Shown one piece after another: positions 9,261 to 18,095 of a stretch of DNA of 64,000 nucleotides. Location of the stretch: positions 763,281-827,280 of the forward strand of contig NW_005199274.1 of assembly GCF_000372725.1 (NCBI RefSeq), written 5' to 3'. This DNA comes from Emiliania huxleyi CCMP1516 (taxonomy: Eukaryota; Haptophyta; Isochrysidales; Noelaerhabdaceae). The notes beneath the pieces are model-generated. The model was not told where the DNA came from and did not search any database. It was given only the letters and a program-made list of their open reading frames with translations. The position numbers and the translations under genes are program-made. Within the stretch, counting starts at the first letter, position 1, and each line of letters starts with the position of its first letter.

Positions 9261-10677
9261 ATGATGCCTGGCGCAGGTCTGCCGGTGCCAGCGTCGTCGC
9301 AGTCGCCGCCTGCGCCCTTCTGCGGCGTGCCGGGCGACACCATGCAAGCCATGGCGCAAGCGACGTGGAGCCAGGTCGGCGATATGGCTGCTCCCGGAGC
9401 TCAGGCGCTCGGCGCGCCGCAGCCCGCGCCCGGCGCCGGAGGCATCTGCCCTGTTGGCGGCGCCGCAGCAGTCGGCACGCAGCCGCAGCTCGGCGCGGAG
9501 CAGTCGTCCATCTCTCTGAGCGCGCAGGCGGAGCTGGAGCTGGAGCTGTCGCTGCGCGGCTCCCTCCTCGTGCAGCAGCAGCGCAGGATCGTCCAGCTCG
9601 AGGACGAGCTCCAGCGCGCGTGGGCCGAGATTGACCGCCTGCGGACCAAAGTCGCCGCAGTCGAGCGCGAGCGGCAGCGCTCCGAGGACGACTCGCAGAA
9701 GCAGGCGCGCCACGCCCGCCGCGCCTCCCGCCCCGCCGTGCCGCGCCGCGTCCGCCGCCCCTCCCGGGTGTTGTCCCCCCTCCCCCGCCCCCCGGTGGTG
9801 GCGTTCGCCCCCCATCCCCCCCCCTTGGGGGGGGGCCTTTCCAGCCGCGCCGGAAAAAAATCGGGGCGCGCCATTCCGCCCTGTAGGCACCCCCCCCCCC
9901 CCCCCCGCGCGCCCCGCCCCCCCCGCGCTGAGCCGGTGACGCCTGGTGGTCCCTCCCGCGCGCGCAGCCGCGCTACTGGACGCCCGAGGAGCATCGCCTC
10001 TTCATGGAGGCCGTCCAGCGGTTTGGCTGGAAGGACGTCAAATCCATCGCGCAGCACGTCGGCACGCGCACGCCGACGCAGGTCCGTTCGGAGAAGTGTC
10101 CACCGCGCGGCGAGGGCCGTTGGCGCTAGCGCGCCACGCGCCGCCCACCCGCCCTCTCTCTCTCGCTCTCGCCGCCGCTTCAGACAGCCCCCCCGCCCCC
10201 TCCTGCCAGGTGCGCACGCACGCGCAGAAGCTCTTCCTGCGGCAGCAAAAGGAGCAGACGGGGATAATGCAGCCCATCAAGAATGGGCGCTCCGACATGC
10301 CCGCACTGACGAGCAATCTCTCGGCCAGCAGCGCAGACCACACCTTCTCGCCGATGCCGGCGACCGCAGAGGAGGTTGCCGCCTCGTCCAATGGCGGCCA
10401 GATGGCGACGGGCTACCTGGCGCAGCTCACCGACGCCGCCGAGGGGATGGACTCCGCCCCCGCGCCCGCGCCAGTCCCCGCGGTCTTTGCCAACGCCACC
10501 GCGCCAACCGTGCCGGCCATGCCCGGCGTGCCCGCGCCGCCCTCCGCGAGCGTCGCTGCGGCGGTCGCCGCGGCCGCCGCGTCGTCTGCTGCAGCGCAGG
10601 TCAACCAGCCGAGGGTGGAGGTGCTGCCGAGCGGCCTCGGCGGCCTCGGCGGGCTCGGCGGCGGAGCCGCATCGTGA
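9261..10677 (+). CDS. SHAQKYF-type single-repeat MYB transcription factor
   Basis: Three exons can be placed. Exon 1 (9261-9737 or to 9749) is Ala/Pro-rich and then forms a coiled coil (QQRRIVQLEDELQRAWAEID and onward). Exon 2 (9968-10081) begins after CGCGCAG and encodes YWTPEEHRLFMEAVQRFGW and IAQHVGTRTPTQ. Exon 3 (10210-10677) starts VRTHAQKLFLRQQ and runs to a stop at 10675-10677. Exons 2 and 3 together make one MYB repeat with the third-helix V-R-(T/S)-H-A-Q-K signature of the CCA1/REVEILLE/KUA1 class, which binds DNA in the nucleus. Both introns keep phase 0: GT at 9738 or 9750 to AG 9967, and GT at 10082 to AG 10209. The tail is Ala/Pro/Gly-rich. An in-frame Met at 9141 could add 40 residues. 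Confidence 0.85.
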
Positions 10678-11129
10678 TCGGACCCGCCCTCGCCCTCTCG
10701 CATGTCTTTGGGCAGGTTGAGGGCGGCCGAGGGCGCGGGAGCGCAGGGTGTGGAGGAGGCAGCAGGGCGGCTGGCCGGCGAGGCGACCCTCGCCTGGTCG
10801 CCGTGGTGGCCGCCGCCGGCGGGCGATGCAACGGTCCGCCGGCGCGCGCATCTGAGCAGGGAGATCGGAGGTGGTCCGGGTCCCGGGAGCGAATGCATAA
10901 TATAGAGAGGAGGCCGGAAGATAGAGCGGATCGCGCTGCTGCTTACCGCGACCGGGGAGAGTCGTTCTGAGAGTCCAAGAGTGTGACTGAGACATGTGCC
11001 GTGCGCCTGGATTAGAGTTGGACGCGCTTGACGAACACATGATGTGCCCGTTTTTCACTGGCCCTCGTCGCACCGTCGCGGTCGCGGCGGGGCGCTCGCC
11101 CCGCCGGCATCGAGCCGGGGAGGGTGCCT

Positions 11130-11450
11130 GAGCCCTGGCTGTCAGGCTGTCACCTGTCAGGTGCTGTCAGGTGATCTGTCGGTCTGTCGGGCAGCTGTCA
11201 GGCACTGTCAGGTGCCTCTGTCAGACCAGCTGTCAGGTGCTGTCAGTGCTGTCGGGTGCTGTCGGGTGCGTGTCTGACAGGCGAGGGGATCTGTAGCTGT
11301 CGGGTGCTGTCGGAGCTGTCGGGTGTTGCTGTCAGACGCTGTCGGAGCTGTCAGAGCTGTCAGGCTGCTGCTGCTGTCAGACGTTGGGCTGTTGCTGTCA
11401 GGTGCTGTCAGGTGGTGCTGTCGGGGTGCTGTCAGGCTCTGACACACACC
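11130..11450 (+). repeat. CTGTCAGG/CTGTCGGG minisatellite, array 1
   Basis: Irregular tandem array of GCTGTCAGGTGCTGTCGG units with phase breaks. Related units recur at 11880-12125. Confidence 0.85.
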
Positions 11451-11879
11451 AGCCACACTTATGACACTATCAAGAGGAGACCAGCAGGACTCTACTACAC
11501 ATGCTCTCAGCCTCTCCTCCTACACGGCGTGATCACGCCGGCGCCGCGGCGGCCGCCTGGGGAGCGCATATGGCGGCGCAGGCGCAGGCGGCGGCGGCGG
11601 CACAGACGGCGGCGGCCACCCCCACCCAGACGCCGTAGGCATATGACTGTAGGGCCCCAGAAGGCTAGCTGGTAGCTTCATTTGTAGTAGCACAGCCGCC
11701 GGTGCTAGAGAGGGGTCCCCGCAGACGCGCAGAGGTGTGGCGGGACGGGAGGGTTGTCGGTTGAGAGAGAGACCCATGACCATCCCATGACTACATGGAT
11801 CACACTCACATGTCTTTGCATGTAATTTTGTTATACCCTCATGGGGCACAAGAAAGAGGCTCTACGGGGTCTGTGTACG

Positions 11880-12125
11880 GTCTGTGCTGCTGTCGGGCTG
11901 TCAGCGCTGCTGTCAGGCCACTGTGTGCTGTCGGGCTGTTAGGCAGCTGTCAGGCTGTCACGTTAGCGCCTGACAGCGACGGGACCCCTCGCCTGTCAGA
12001 CTCTGCTATCAGGCTGTCAGACACGTGCTGTCAGACTATCGCAGAGAAAGTGCTGTCAGCGCTGTCAGGCTGTCGGGCACTGTCAGGCGCTGTCCGGGGT
12101 TTGCTGTCAGGCTGTCAGACCGCGG
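11880..12125 (+). repeat. CTGTCAGG/CTGTCGGG minisatellite, array 2
   Basis: Same unit family as array 1, more diverged, ending next to the 3' side of the ankyrin gene. Confidence 0.8.
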
Positions 12126-12338
12126 CTCAGGAGGGTGCACCACCCGCCCCCAAACGCGGGTCCGGACCCCCCTCGTCGCCAGAGAATCCCTCCAGAGAGC
12201 TACCCACCGCTCGGGCCAGAGAGCTACCCACCGCGCAGACCCCAGAGACTCCCTCCAGTACGCTCCCTCCCTCGCCCGCCCCCCCACCCCCCGCCCCCCG
12301 CCCGGTTGCCACTGCGCACAGCGTCCTTTTTCGCGCGG

Positions 12339-14432
12339 CTAGGCCGCCTCCGCCTTGGCCCTCTCAGCGGCCGCTGACGCGCGCCTCGCCTTGGCGGCAG
12401 CGACCGCCGCCTCGGCTGCCTCCTCTGCTTCCTCTGCCGCCGCCGCTGCTGCCGCTGCTGCACCTGCCGCTGCTGCCGCCTGCGCCGTCGCAACGGCCGC
12501 CTCCTCCTCCGCTGCCGCGGCCGCCGCCTCCTCCTCTGCCGCTGCCAGAGCGTCGGCCTCGGCTTCCGCCTCCCGGCGCGCCTCCGCTGCCACCAAGGCT
12601 GCCTCCTCACCCGCCTCCGCCGTCTCCTCCTCGCTTCCCTCACTCGCCGCCTCGGCCTCCTCTCCCAACGCCTCCGCCAACCCCGCGACCGACGTCTCCG
12701 CCGTGATGCCGTACCGAATCCGCTCCTCGTGGAGCGTCTCGAGAAGCCTGATCAACCCCTCCCTGTCCAACTTCGCGGGCTTGGCTGCAGCTGCCTCTGA
12801 CGCCGCCTCGGGATCCTGCGACGACCCAGCGCCGCCACTCCCGCCGCCCTTCTTCTTCTTCTTCCCCTTCTTGCCCTTGCCGCGCTTCTCCGCCTCGACC
12901 TCCGCCAGCAGCTCCTCGGCGTGCCGCGCCGCCTCCGCCTCCGCCGCCGCCCTCTCCGCCGCCCTCTCCGCCGCCCCCGCAGCCCACGCCGCCTCCTTCA
13001 CCGCCTTCTCTGCCGCCTTCTTGGCTGCTGCCACGGCCGCCGCGTGCTCCTCGAGGGCGCGCACGCACTCGGTGTGGCCCTTCTCCTTGGCAAGTTGCAG
13101 CGCTGTGCGTCCAGACTCCGTGCTCAACGTCGCGTCGGCGCCCGCCCGCAGCAGGCAGTGGAGAGCGGCGGGGTGTCCCTTGACAGCGGCGAACATCAGC
13201 GCGGTGAAGCCGCTGCTGTTCTGCTGGTTGATCTCTGCGCCGTGCCGCAGCAGCAGCTCGACCACCCGCTCGTGGCCTTGTCGGGCGGCCAACATCAGCG
13301 CGTTCCAGCCGGCATTGTCCTGCAGGTTGATCTCCGCCCCGTGCTGCAGCAGCGTCGCGGCCAGCCGCTCGTGGCCGTAGAAGGCGGCGAACATCAGCAG
13401 CGTAATGCCGCTCACACCCGCACGAGTGAAAGTCGCGTCCACCCGCCCGCCGCCGTCGAGCCACACCAGCACCGCCGCCTCTTCGCCTTGCTTAGCCGCC
13501 GCCACGACCTCCTCGGGGACGGCCTCCTCGCCCGTTCCGCTCTCCACGCCGCCAGAAGAGGACGCGGCAGTAGGTGCCGCCGCTGCCCCCTTGCCCGAGG
13601 CGGCACCGCCGTCCGCCCCTGCGCCGCCCGCCGCGCCGATGTCCTCGGGAACAGGCCCGCTGCTGCCGCCCGAAGCGCTGCCTGCCCCCGCGCCGCCCGC
13701 CTCGACCGCCGCCGCGTCGCGCCTCTCCGCCGCCACCTCGCCGAGAAACGTCTTGACAGCGGCGACGCACTCGGTGTGGCCCTTCTCCTTGGCGATCTGC
13801 AGCGCTGTGTGGCCGTCCGCAGTGCGCAGCGCCATGTCTGCGCCCGCCCGCAGCAACTGGAGCACGACGACAGGGTGGCCGTAGAAGGCGGCGCTCGCGA
13901 GCGCAGTGTAGCCGTTGCCGTCCTGCAGGTCGATCTCTGCCCCGTGCCGCAGAAGCAAGTCGACCACGCGCTCGTGGCCCGTGACGGCGGCGAGTATCAG
14001 CGCAGTGCAGCCGTCTCTGGCTTGAAGATTGATCTCCGCGCCGTGCTGCAGAAGCGTCTCGACCACCTGCACGTGGCCTTGGTCGGCGGCGGCAATCAGC
14101 GCCGCATCGCCGTTGCTACTTTGTGCGTTCGCCTCCGCGCCGCCCTTCAGCAGAACCTCGACCAGCTGCTTGTGACCGTTGGCGGCGGCGATCAGCAGGA
14201 GCGTAAAGCCACTCACACCGCCACGCACGCACGTCGCATCAACCCGCCCGTCCCCGGCGAGCCACGTCTGCACCACGCTCACCTTGCCGTTCACCGCCGC
14301 TGTCTCGATCTTTTTCGGCAGCGCGAGCGGCGCAGCCTCTGGCGCCGTCGAAGCGCGTCCGCGCCGGGAGGCGGCTGAGCCAGCCAGCTTTTGTCGGCCA
14401 GGCATGGGAGCGCTCGTAGAGCCCTCAACCAA
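12339..14432 (-). CDS. Ankyrin-repeat protein with Ala/Glu-rich coiled-coil tail
   Basis: A single 697-residue open frame, no intron needed. After a basic N-terminus, two blocks of ankyrin repeats are separated by a Gly/Ser/Ala-rich linker. Block 1 (about 14300-13730) contains GFTLLLIAAANGHKQLVEVL, ALIAAADQGHVQVVETLL, ALILAAVTGHERVVDLLL and ALASAAFYGHPVVVLQLL. Block 2 (about 13460-13040) repeats the plan with ITLLMFAAFYGHERLAATLL. Each block ends TALQLAKEKGHTECV or a close variant and begins with a WL-x-G-x-GRVDAT module, so the two blocks arose by internal duplication. The C-terminal third is a Lys-rich patch (KRGKGKKGKKKKKGG) followed by long Ala/Glu/Arg helices. Likely a protein-protein scaffold; partners and location cannot be told. 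Confidence 0.9.
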   Translation of the reverse strand: MVEGSTSAPMPGRQKLAGSAASRRGRASTAPEAAPLALPKKIETAAVNGKVSVVQTWLAGDGRVDATCVRGGVSGFTLLLIAAANGHKQLVEVLLKGGAEANAQSSNGDAALIAAADQGHVQVVETLLQHGAEINLQARDGCTALILAAVTGHERVVDLLLRHGAEIDLQDGNGYTALASAAFYGHPVVVLQLLRAGADMALRTADGHTALQIAKEKGHTECVAAVKTFLGEVAAERRDAAAVEAGGAGAGSASGGSSGPVPEDIGAAGGAGADGGAASGKGAAAAPTAASSSGGVESGTGEEAVPEEVVAAAKQGEEAAVLVWLDGGGRVDATFTRAGVSGITLLMFAAFYGHERLAATLLQHGAEINLQDNAGWNALMLAARQGHERVVELLLRHGAEINQQNSSGFTALMFAAVKGHPAALHCLLRAGADATLSTESGRTALQLAKEKGHTECVRALEEHAAAVAAAKKAAEKAVKEAAWAAGAAERAAERAAAEAEAARHAEELLAEVEAEKRGKGKKGKKKKKGGGSGGAGSSQDPEAASEAAAAKPAKLDREGLIRLLETLHEERIRYGITAETSVAGLAEALGEEAEAASEGSEEETAEAGEEAALVAAEARREAEAEADALAAAEEEAAAAAAEEEAAVATAQAAAAAGAAAAAAAAAEEAEEAAEAAVAAAKARRASAAAERAKAEAA

Positions 14433-14602
14433 ATCGCTGTTGGCATGAATGGCGCGCGCGGAATAAAGAATTTTACGGTCCGCTCAGCTTGACGGGAGAA
14501 TGCGATCCGTTATCGTGAAAAAAAATGGGCGCGATGAGACGAGAGGAGACGGGCTCGACTATAGGCTCTAGGCACTGGGCGATAGCCGCTCGAGACGATA
14601 CC

Positions 14603-16042
14603 TCATTGCCCCGGCGCCCACGTCTCGACCTTCTTGGGCAGCAGCTGGTTGGACAGGTCCTCCCCGTGGCCTAGGCAGGCGTCCTCGCCCTGGCCCCAGG
14701 TAAACACGGCGCCGTCGGTGGCGAGGGCGAGGCTGTGCCCGCCTCCCGCCGACACAGCGACGACGCGTTGCCCCGCCAAGGCCTCGATCTTCATTGGCAG
14801 CAGCTGGCTCTGCGTGTCGCCGTGGCCCAACCTGCCGTAGCCTCCATTGCCCCAGCTCCAGACAGCTCCGTCGGCCGTGCGGGCGATGCTGTGGCAGGAT
14901 CCAGCCGACGCAGCGACGACGCGCTGGTCAGCCAAGGCCTCGACCTTCTTGGGCAGCAGCTGGTTGTGGCCGTCGCCGTGGCCCAACTGGCCATGGTATC
15001 CGTCCCAGCCCCAGCTCCAGACGGCGCCGTCGGTGGTGATGGCGAGGCTGTAGCTGCCTCCAGCCGACACAGCGACGACGCGAAGGCCAGCGATGCCCTC
15101 GATCTTCTTCGGCAGCAGCTGGCTCTGCTGGTCGCCGTGGCCCAGCCGGCCTTGGCCTCCGTGGCCCCAGCTCCAAACGGCGCCGTCAGTGGTGATGGCG
15201 AGGCTATGGTAGTCCCCAGCCGACACAGCGACGACGCGCTGGTCAGCAAAGGCCTCGACCTTCTTGGGCAGCAGCTGGCGCTGCGTGTCGCCGTGGCCCA
15301 GCTTGCCTAAGCCTCCACCGCCCCAGCTCCAGACGGCGCCATCGGCGGTGAGGGCGAGGCTGTGCATTTCCGCAGCCGACGCAGCGACGACGCGCTGGCC
15401 CGCCAAAGCCTCGACCTTCTTGGGCTGCAGCTGATTCTGCTGGTCGCCGTGGCCCAGCTGGCCTTGCCATCCCAAGCCCCAGCTCCAGACAGCGCCGTCG
15501 GCGGTGTGAGCGAAGCTGTGGCCATCTCCAGCAGACACGCTCACGGCGCGCTCGTCACCCAGCGTCGACGGGAGGCGGGTCGGCGTGTTGAGCCGCGTCA
15601 CGCCCTCGCCGTGCCCGAGGAGCCCTGGAAAAATCACGTGAGGCGTCCAGCTCTCAGCCTTTCCGCACGACGAGAGCCGCCCCTCGCCGGCGATGAAGAG
15701 GCTGTGCCGAAAGCCTGCCGCCGCCCTGGCCGGCGGGTTGGACTCGCGCAGCAGCGACGAATAGCACAGCCACCGCACGGCGCAGCCCTCGCCCTCTGGC
15801 TGCGCCGGCAGCTCGTAGCCGCGCTCTTGCGCCCACAAGCGGATGCCCTCCAGCGCAAGCGAGGCGTGGAAGAGGAGCGAGACGGCCGCGACTCGAGCGA
15901 TGTCGGCGGGGTCGCAGCGAGAGACGACGCGCACGAGGAGGTCCGTGGGGAGGTCGAGGAGGCGGGTGGGCGGCGTGCTCGGCGAGGGCGCGGCGGTGGC
16001 GGCGGGGGCGAGGCTGCGCGAGCGGCGCGGCGGGGCAGACAT
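14603..16042 (-). CDS. F-box-like protein with RCC1 repeats (paralogue 1)
   Basis: Single exon, 479 residues. The N-terminus has an F-box-like helix set (LLDLPTDLLVRVVSRCDPAD, then VAAVSLLFHASL). It is followed by about six RCC1/BLIP-II repeats, each of the form VVAVSAG-x-x-HSLA-x-x-x-DGAVWSWG...G-x-LGHGD. This makes a seven-bladed-propeller candidate that in other proteins serves as a binding or exchange-factor surface. The F-box suggests a role as a substrate adaptor of an SCF-type ubiquitin ligase. A close paralogue is at 46664-48136 in opposite orientation, sharing SHSLA, LGHGD and the SNQLLPKK(V/I)E C-terminus. The Met at 16042 gives a short Pro/Arg-rich leader. Confidence 0.9.
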   Translation of the reverse strand: MSAPPRRSRSLAPAATAAPSPSTPPTRLLDLPTDLLVRVVSRCDPADIARVAAVSLLFHASLALEGIRLWAQERGYELPAQPEGEGCAVRWLCYSSLLRESNPPARAAAGFRHSLFIAGEGRLSSCGKAESWTPHVIFPGLLGHGEGVTRLNTPTRLPSTLGDERAVSVSAGDGHSFAHTADGAVWSWGLGWQGQLGHGDQQNQLQPKKVEALAGQRVVAASAAEMHSLALTADGAVWSWGGGGLGKLGHGDTQRQLLPKKVEAFADQRVVAVSAGDYHSLAITTDGAVWSWGHGGQGRLGHGDQQSQLLPKKIEGIAGLRVVAVSAGGSYSLAITTDGAVWSWGWDGYHGQLGHGDGHNQLLPKKVEALADQRVVAASAGSCHSIARTADGAVWSWGNGGYGRLGHGDTQSQLLPMKIEALAGQRVVAVSAGGGHSLALATDGAVFTWGQGEDACLGHGEDLSNQLLPKKVETWAPGQ

Positions 16043-16149
16043 CGCGAGATAAAGAAAACAGACTTCACGCTTTTTTTCTTTGTTTTTCCGAAGAGTTGGC
16101 CGATCGGAAAGCCTTGACTAAATCGTTGCGCGGCCTTCGGGCGGGGCTG

Positions 16150-16345
16150 CGCCTCGGTGCCCCCCACCCCCCACCCCCCACCCCCCAGCATCCATGGAAG
16201 CCCCCAAGCATCCATGGAAGCCCCCAAGCATCCATTGAGACCCCCCAGGGAGACCCCCCAGGGAGACCCCCCAGGGAGACCCCCCAGGGAGACCCCCCAG
16301 GGAGACCCCCAAGGGAGACACCCCAGGGAGACCCCTCGCGGCAAA
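16150..16345 (+). repeat. CCCCCCAGGGAGAC minisatellite upstream of the RCC1 gene
   Basis: First three units of a CCCCCAAGCATCCATGGAAG repeat (16185-16238), then about eight units of CCCCCCAGGGAGA (16238-16333). It lies between two divergent genes, RCC1 on the minus strand and the zinc-knuckle protein on the plus strand. Confidence 0.9.
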
Positions 16346-16433
16346 CGGAGTCCCTCCGACGGCTAGAAAAGAGGATCCGACGTTTCGCCATCACAGCCGA
16401 TCACCGCCGGACGCCTAAAATCGGCGACGAACT

Positions 16434-16979
16434 ATGAGCGACCCCCCCGATGCTGCGTGGCTTGACGCTCTCTTGGGCGGGACCGACGGCGTGGAGATCC
16501 CGCCTCAGTCGCAAGGCGTTGGTTCAATCGCGCTCAGTCAGATGTACCGTGACGCAGCCATGCTGGAGCAGGAGTCGTTGGCACTCGCCGCCGAGTCGCC
16601 GAAACGCCGATTTGAGTCCGAGATGCCCTCGGCAGTCCCCAAGATGGCGAAGACGTCTGTCTCTCAGACGCACGTCTCGACTCCCGCCACGGCCTCGCCT
16701 GCCGGGCCCCAAAACGCCGGCAACGGAGGGCGGTGCTTCAGGTGCGGCCGGGCGGGCCACTGGTCCCGCGACTGCACCCACATTGCAATGGCCATGACCG
16801 CTCGCATGTCCTCGCCCTGCCACGTCTGCGGCGGCAGGATCAACCCCACCTCCGACCGCATCTGCCGGCTCAGCGTCGGGCCGTACGCGGGCAAGTGGGC
16901 GCACCACAGCTGCGCTCTCAACCATCTCGTCAACCTCGGCTTTATCACCGCCGAGGACGCGAGCAACGTGGAGATCTGA
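16434..16979 (+). CDS. CCHC zinc-knuckle protein
   Basis: An uninterrupted 181-residue frame. Residues near 100 form a classical retroviral-type zinc knuckle, CFRCGRAGHWSRDC. This is followed by a second metal-site candidate, CHVCGGRI ... C ... WAHHSCALNH, of the zinc-ribbon/PARP-finger-like kind. CCHC knuckles bind single-stranded RNA or DNA, so a nucleic-acid role is likely. The N-terminus is acidic and Ser-rich. It is divergent from the RCC1 gene and overlaps the 3' end of a weak minus-strand frame by 35 bp. Confidence 0.7.
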   Translation: MSDPPDAAWLDALLGGTDGVEIPPQSQGVGSIALSQMYRDAAMLEQESLALAAESPKRRFESEMPSAVPKMAKTSVSQTHVSTPATASPAGPQNAGNGGRCFRCGRAGHWSRDCTHIAMAMTARMSSPCHVCGGRINPTSDRICRLSVGPYAGKWAHHSCALNHLVNLGFITAEDASNVEI

Positions 16980-17893
16980 GCCCGCCCTGCCCACACTGTG
17001 GTTGGCGAGGACGAGGTGGTCGTCCTTTCTGCACCGAAGCCCTCGGATGAAGCTCGATGGCATGCGCGCCTCGGCCCGAGCCGATGACTGCCGATCTGAG
17101 CGGAGCGGTAGGGTCGACCAGCGAGATCCAGAAGGCATGGAGAAGGTCCTCTTGCTCTGTCCACGGCTCGGTGCTGCCCCTCCTGCTCCGGTCGCATGTT
17201 GAGAGGTACTGGTTGATAGCAGCCGAGATATCGTCATCTGTACCGGCCGAGTCGTCGACGCCATCTCCGCGCCGGTACGTCCGCGCCTTCAGCGCCGCAG
17301 CGCGCTTGCTGTTGTCGGGGTCCGTGCACTCCATCACTGCACTGCGCACGGGATCGGGGCTGAGCTGCGCGGCGGTGACATTCCAGATGGCCTCGACGAC
17401 CTGAGACGGCATGCGCTCTTGAAGGTACTTCTTGAGCCGTGGGAGTGCTTTTTGCACGCGTCTGCTTTGCGTTTGCCTACGGTGATCTCACCCATTTTGC
17501 CGCGGTCCAGTGTTGCACGCCAGCGCCGCATGATCAGCTCGAACTCGTCCGCGGCTGTCCAGCCATTGGTCTGCACGGGACGCTGTCCTGGCGGGGTGTG
17601 GTGGCGAGCGCGAAGTGCACTCACCAGTTCCCGAAGTGCCACTTCCGGGGATCCACGTCCACCAGTGAGCCACACATACCGGACATCATCACGTCGGCGT
17701 TGGCGTCAGGATAAGCGCTAGGGAGCGGATCGCATTCATCGCAGCCTCCGAGGCCGTCGGGAGCTAGGAGCGGGGCGGGGCCGTGATTGCACGTTCCACA
17801 AAAAGGGGACCACCGAAAACATAAAAAGGCTGGCCACGCTTTGCGAGCTGTGCCCGTGGCGCGTGAGCTTGTGGAGACAGACACTTGGCACAC
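16945..17893 (-). CDS. Possible multi-exon gene, unrecognised
   Basis: The minus-strand frame 16945-17457 encodes helices such as ALPRLKKYLQERMPSQVVEA and DISAAINQYLST. An upstream frame (17621-17893) carries a Cys-rich TCNHGPAPLL...GGCDECDPLP segment. A third frame at 17488-17675 may join them (EFELIMRRWRATLDRGKMGE). Together they could be exons of one gene read from 17893 to 16945. No family is recognised and exon borders are not resolved; the overlap with the zinc-knuckle gene is a reason for caution. Confidence 0.3.
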
Positions 17894-18095
17894 ACACTCA
17901 GCGCCATGCGCAACTCCACGAGCGTGGGTTCTGGAAGACTAGCGAGAGCAGATGTGATGTATGGCTGGAGGCTGCGGCCCTGCAACTTGCACGCGCGGCG
18001 CCCACCTCTAACCCGACGTCGTCTTAAAGCTGCCAGTCCGCAGCCTCCAACCAGCCCACAACCGCAACGCTTCCGCCCCTCGCCGCCCAGCCGGC

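Larger units (their letters stand above)
10678..12338. other. Intergenic region dominated by CTGTCAGG minisatellites
   Basis: Two related arrays lie at 11130-11450 and 11880-12125, with a GGCGGC microsatellite near 11575-11630 between them. No gene is supported. Confidence 0.6.

Noticed and set aside
12921-14378. 485-codon plus-strand frame opposite the ankyrin gene
   Set aside because: It is the antisense shadow of a long GC-rich coding region; the minus strand has clear ankyrin repeats.
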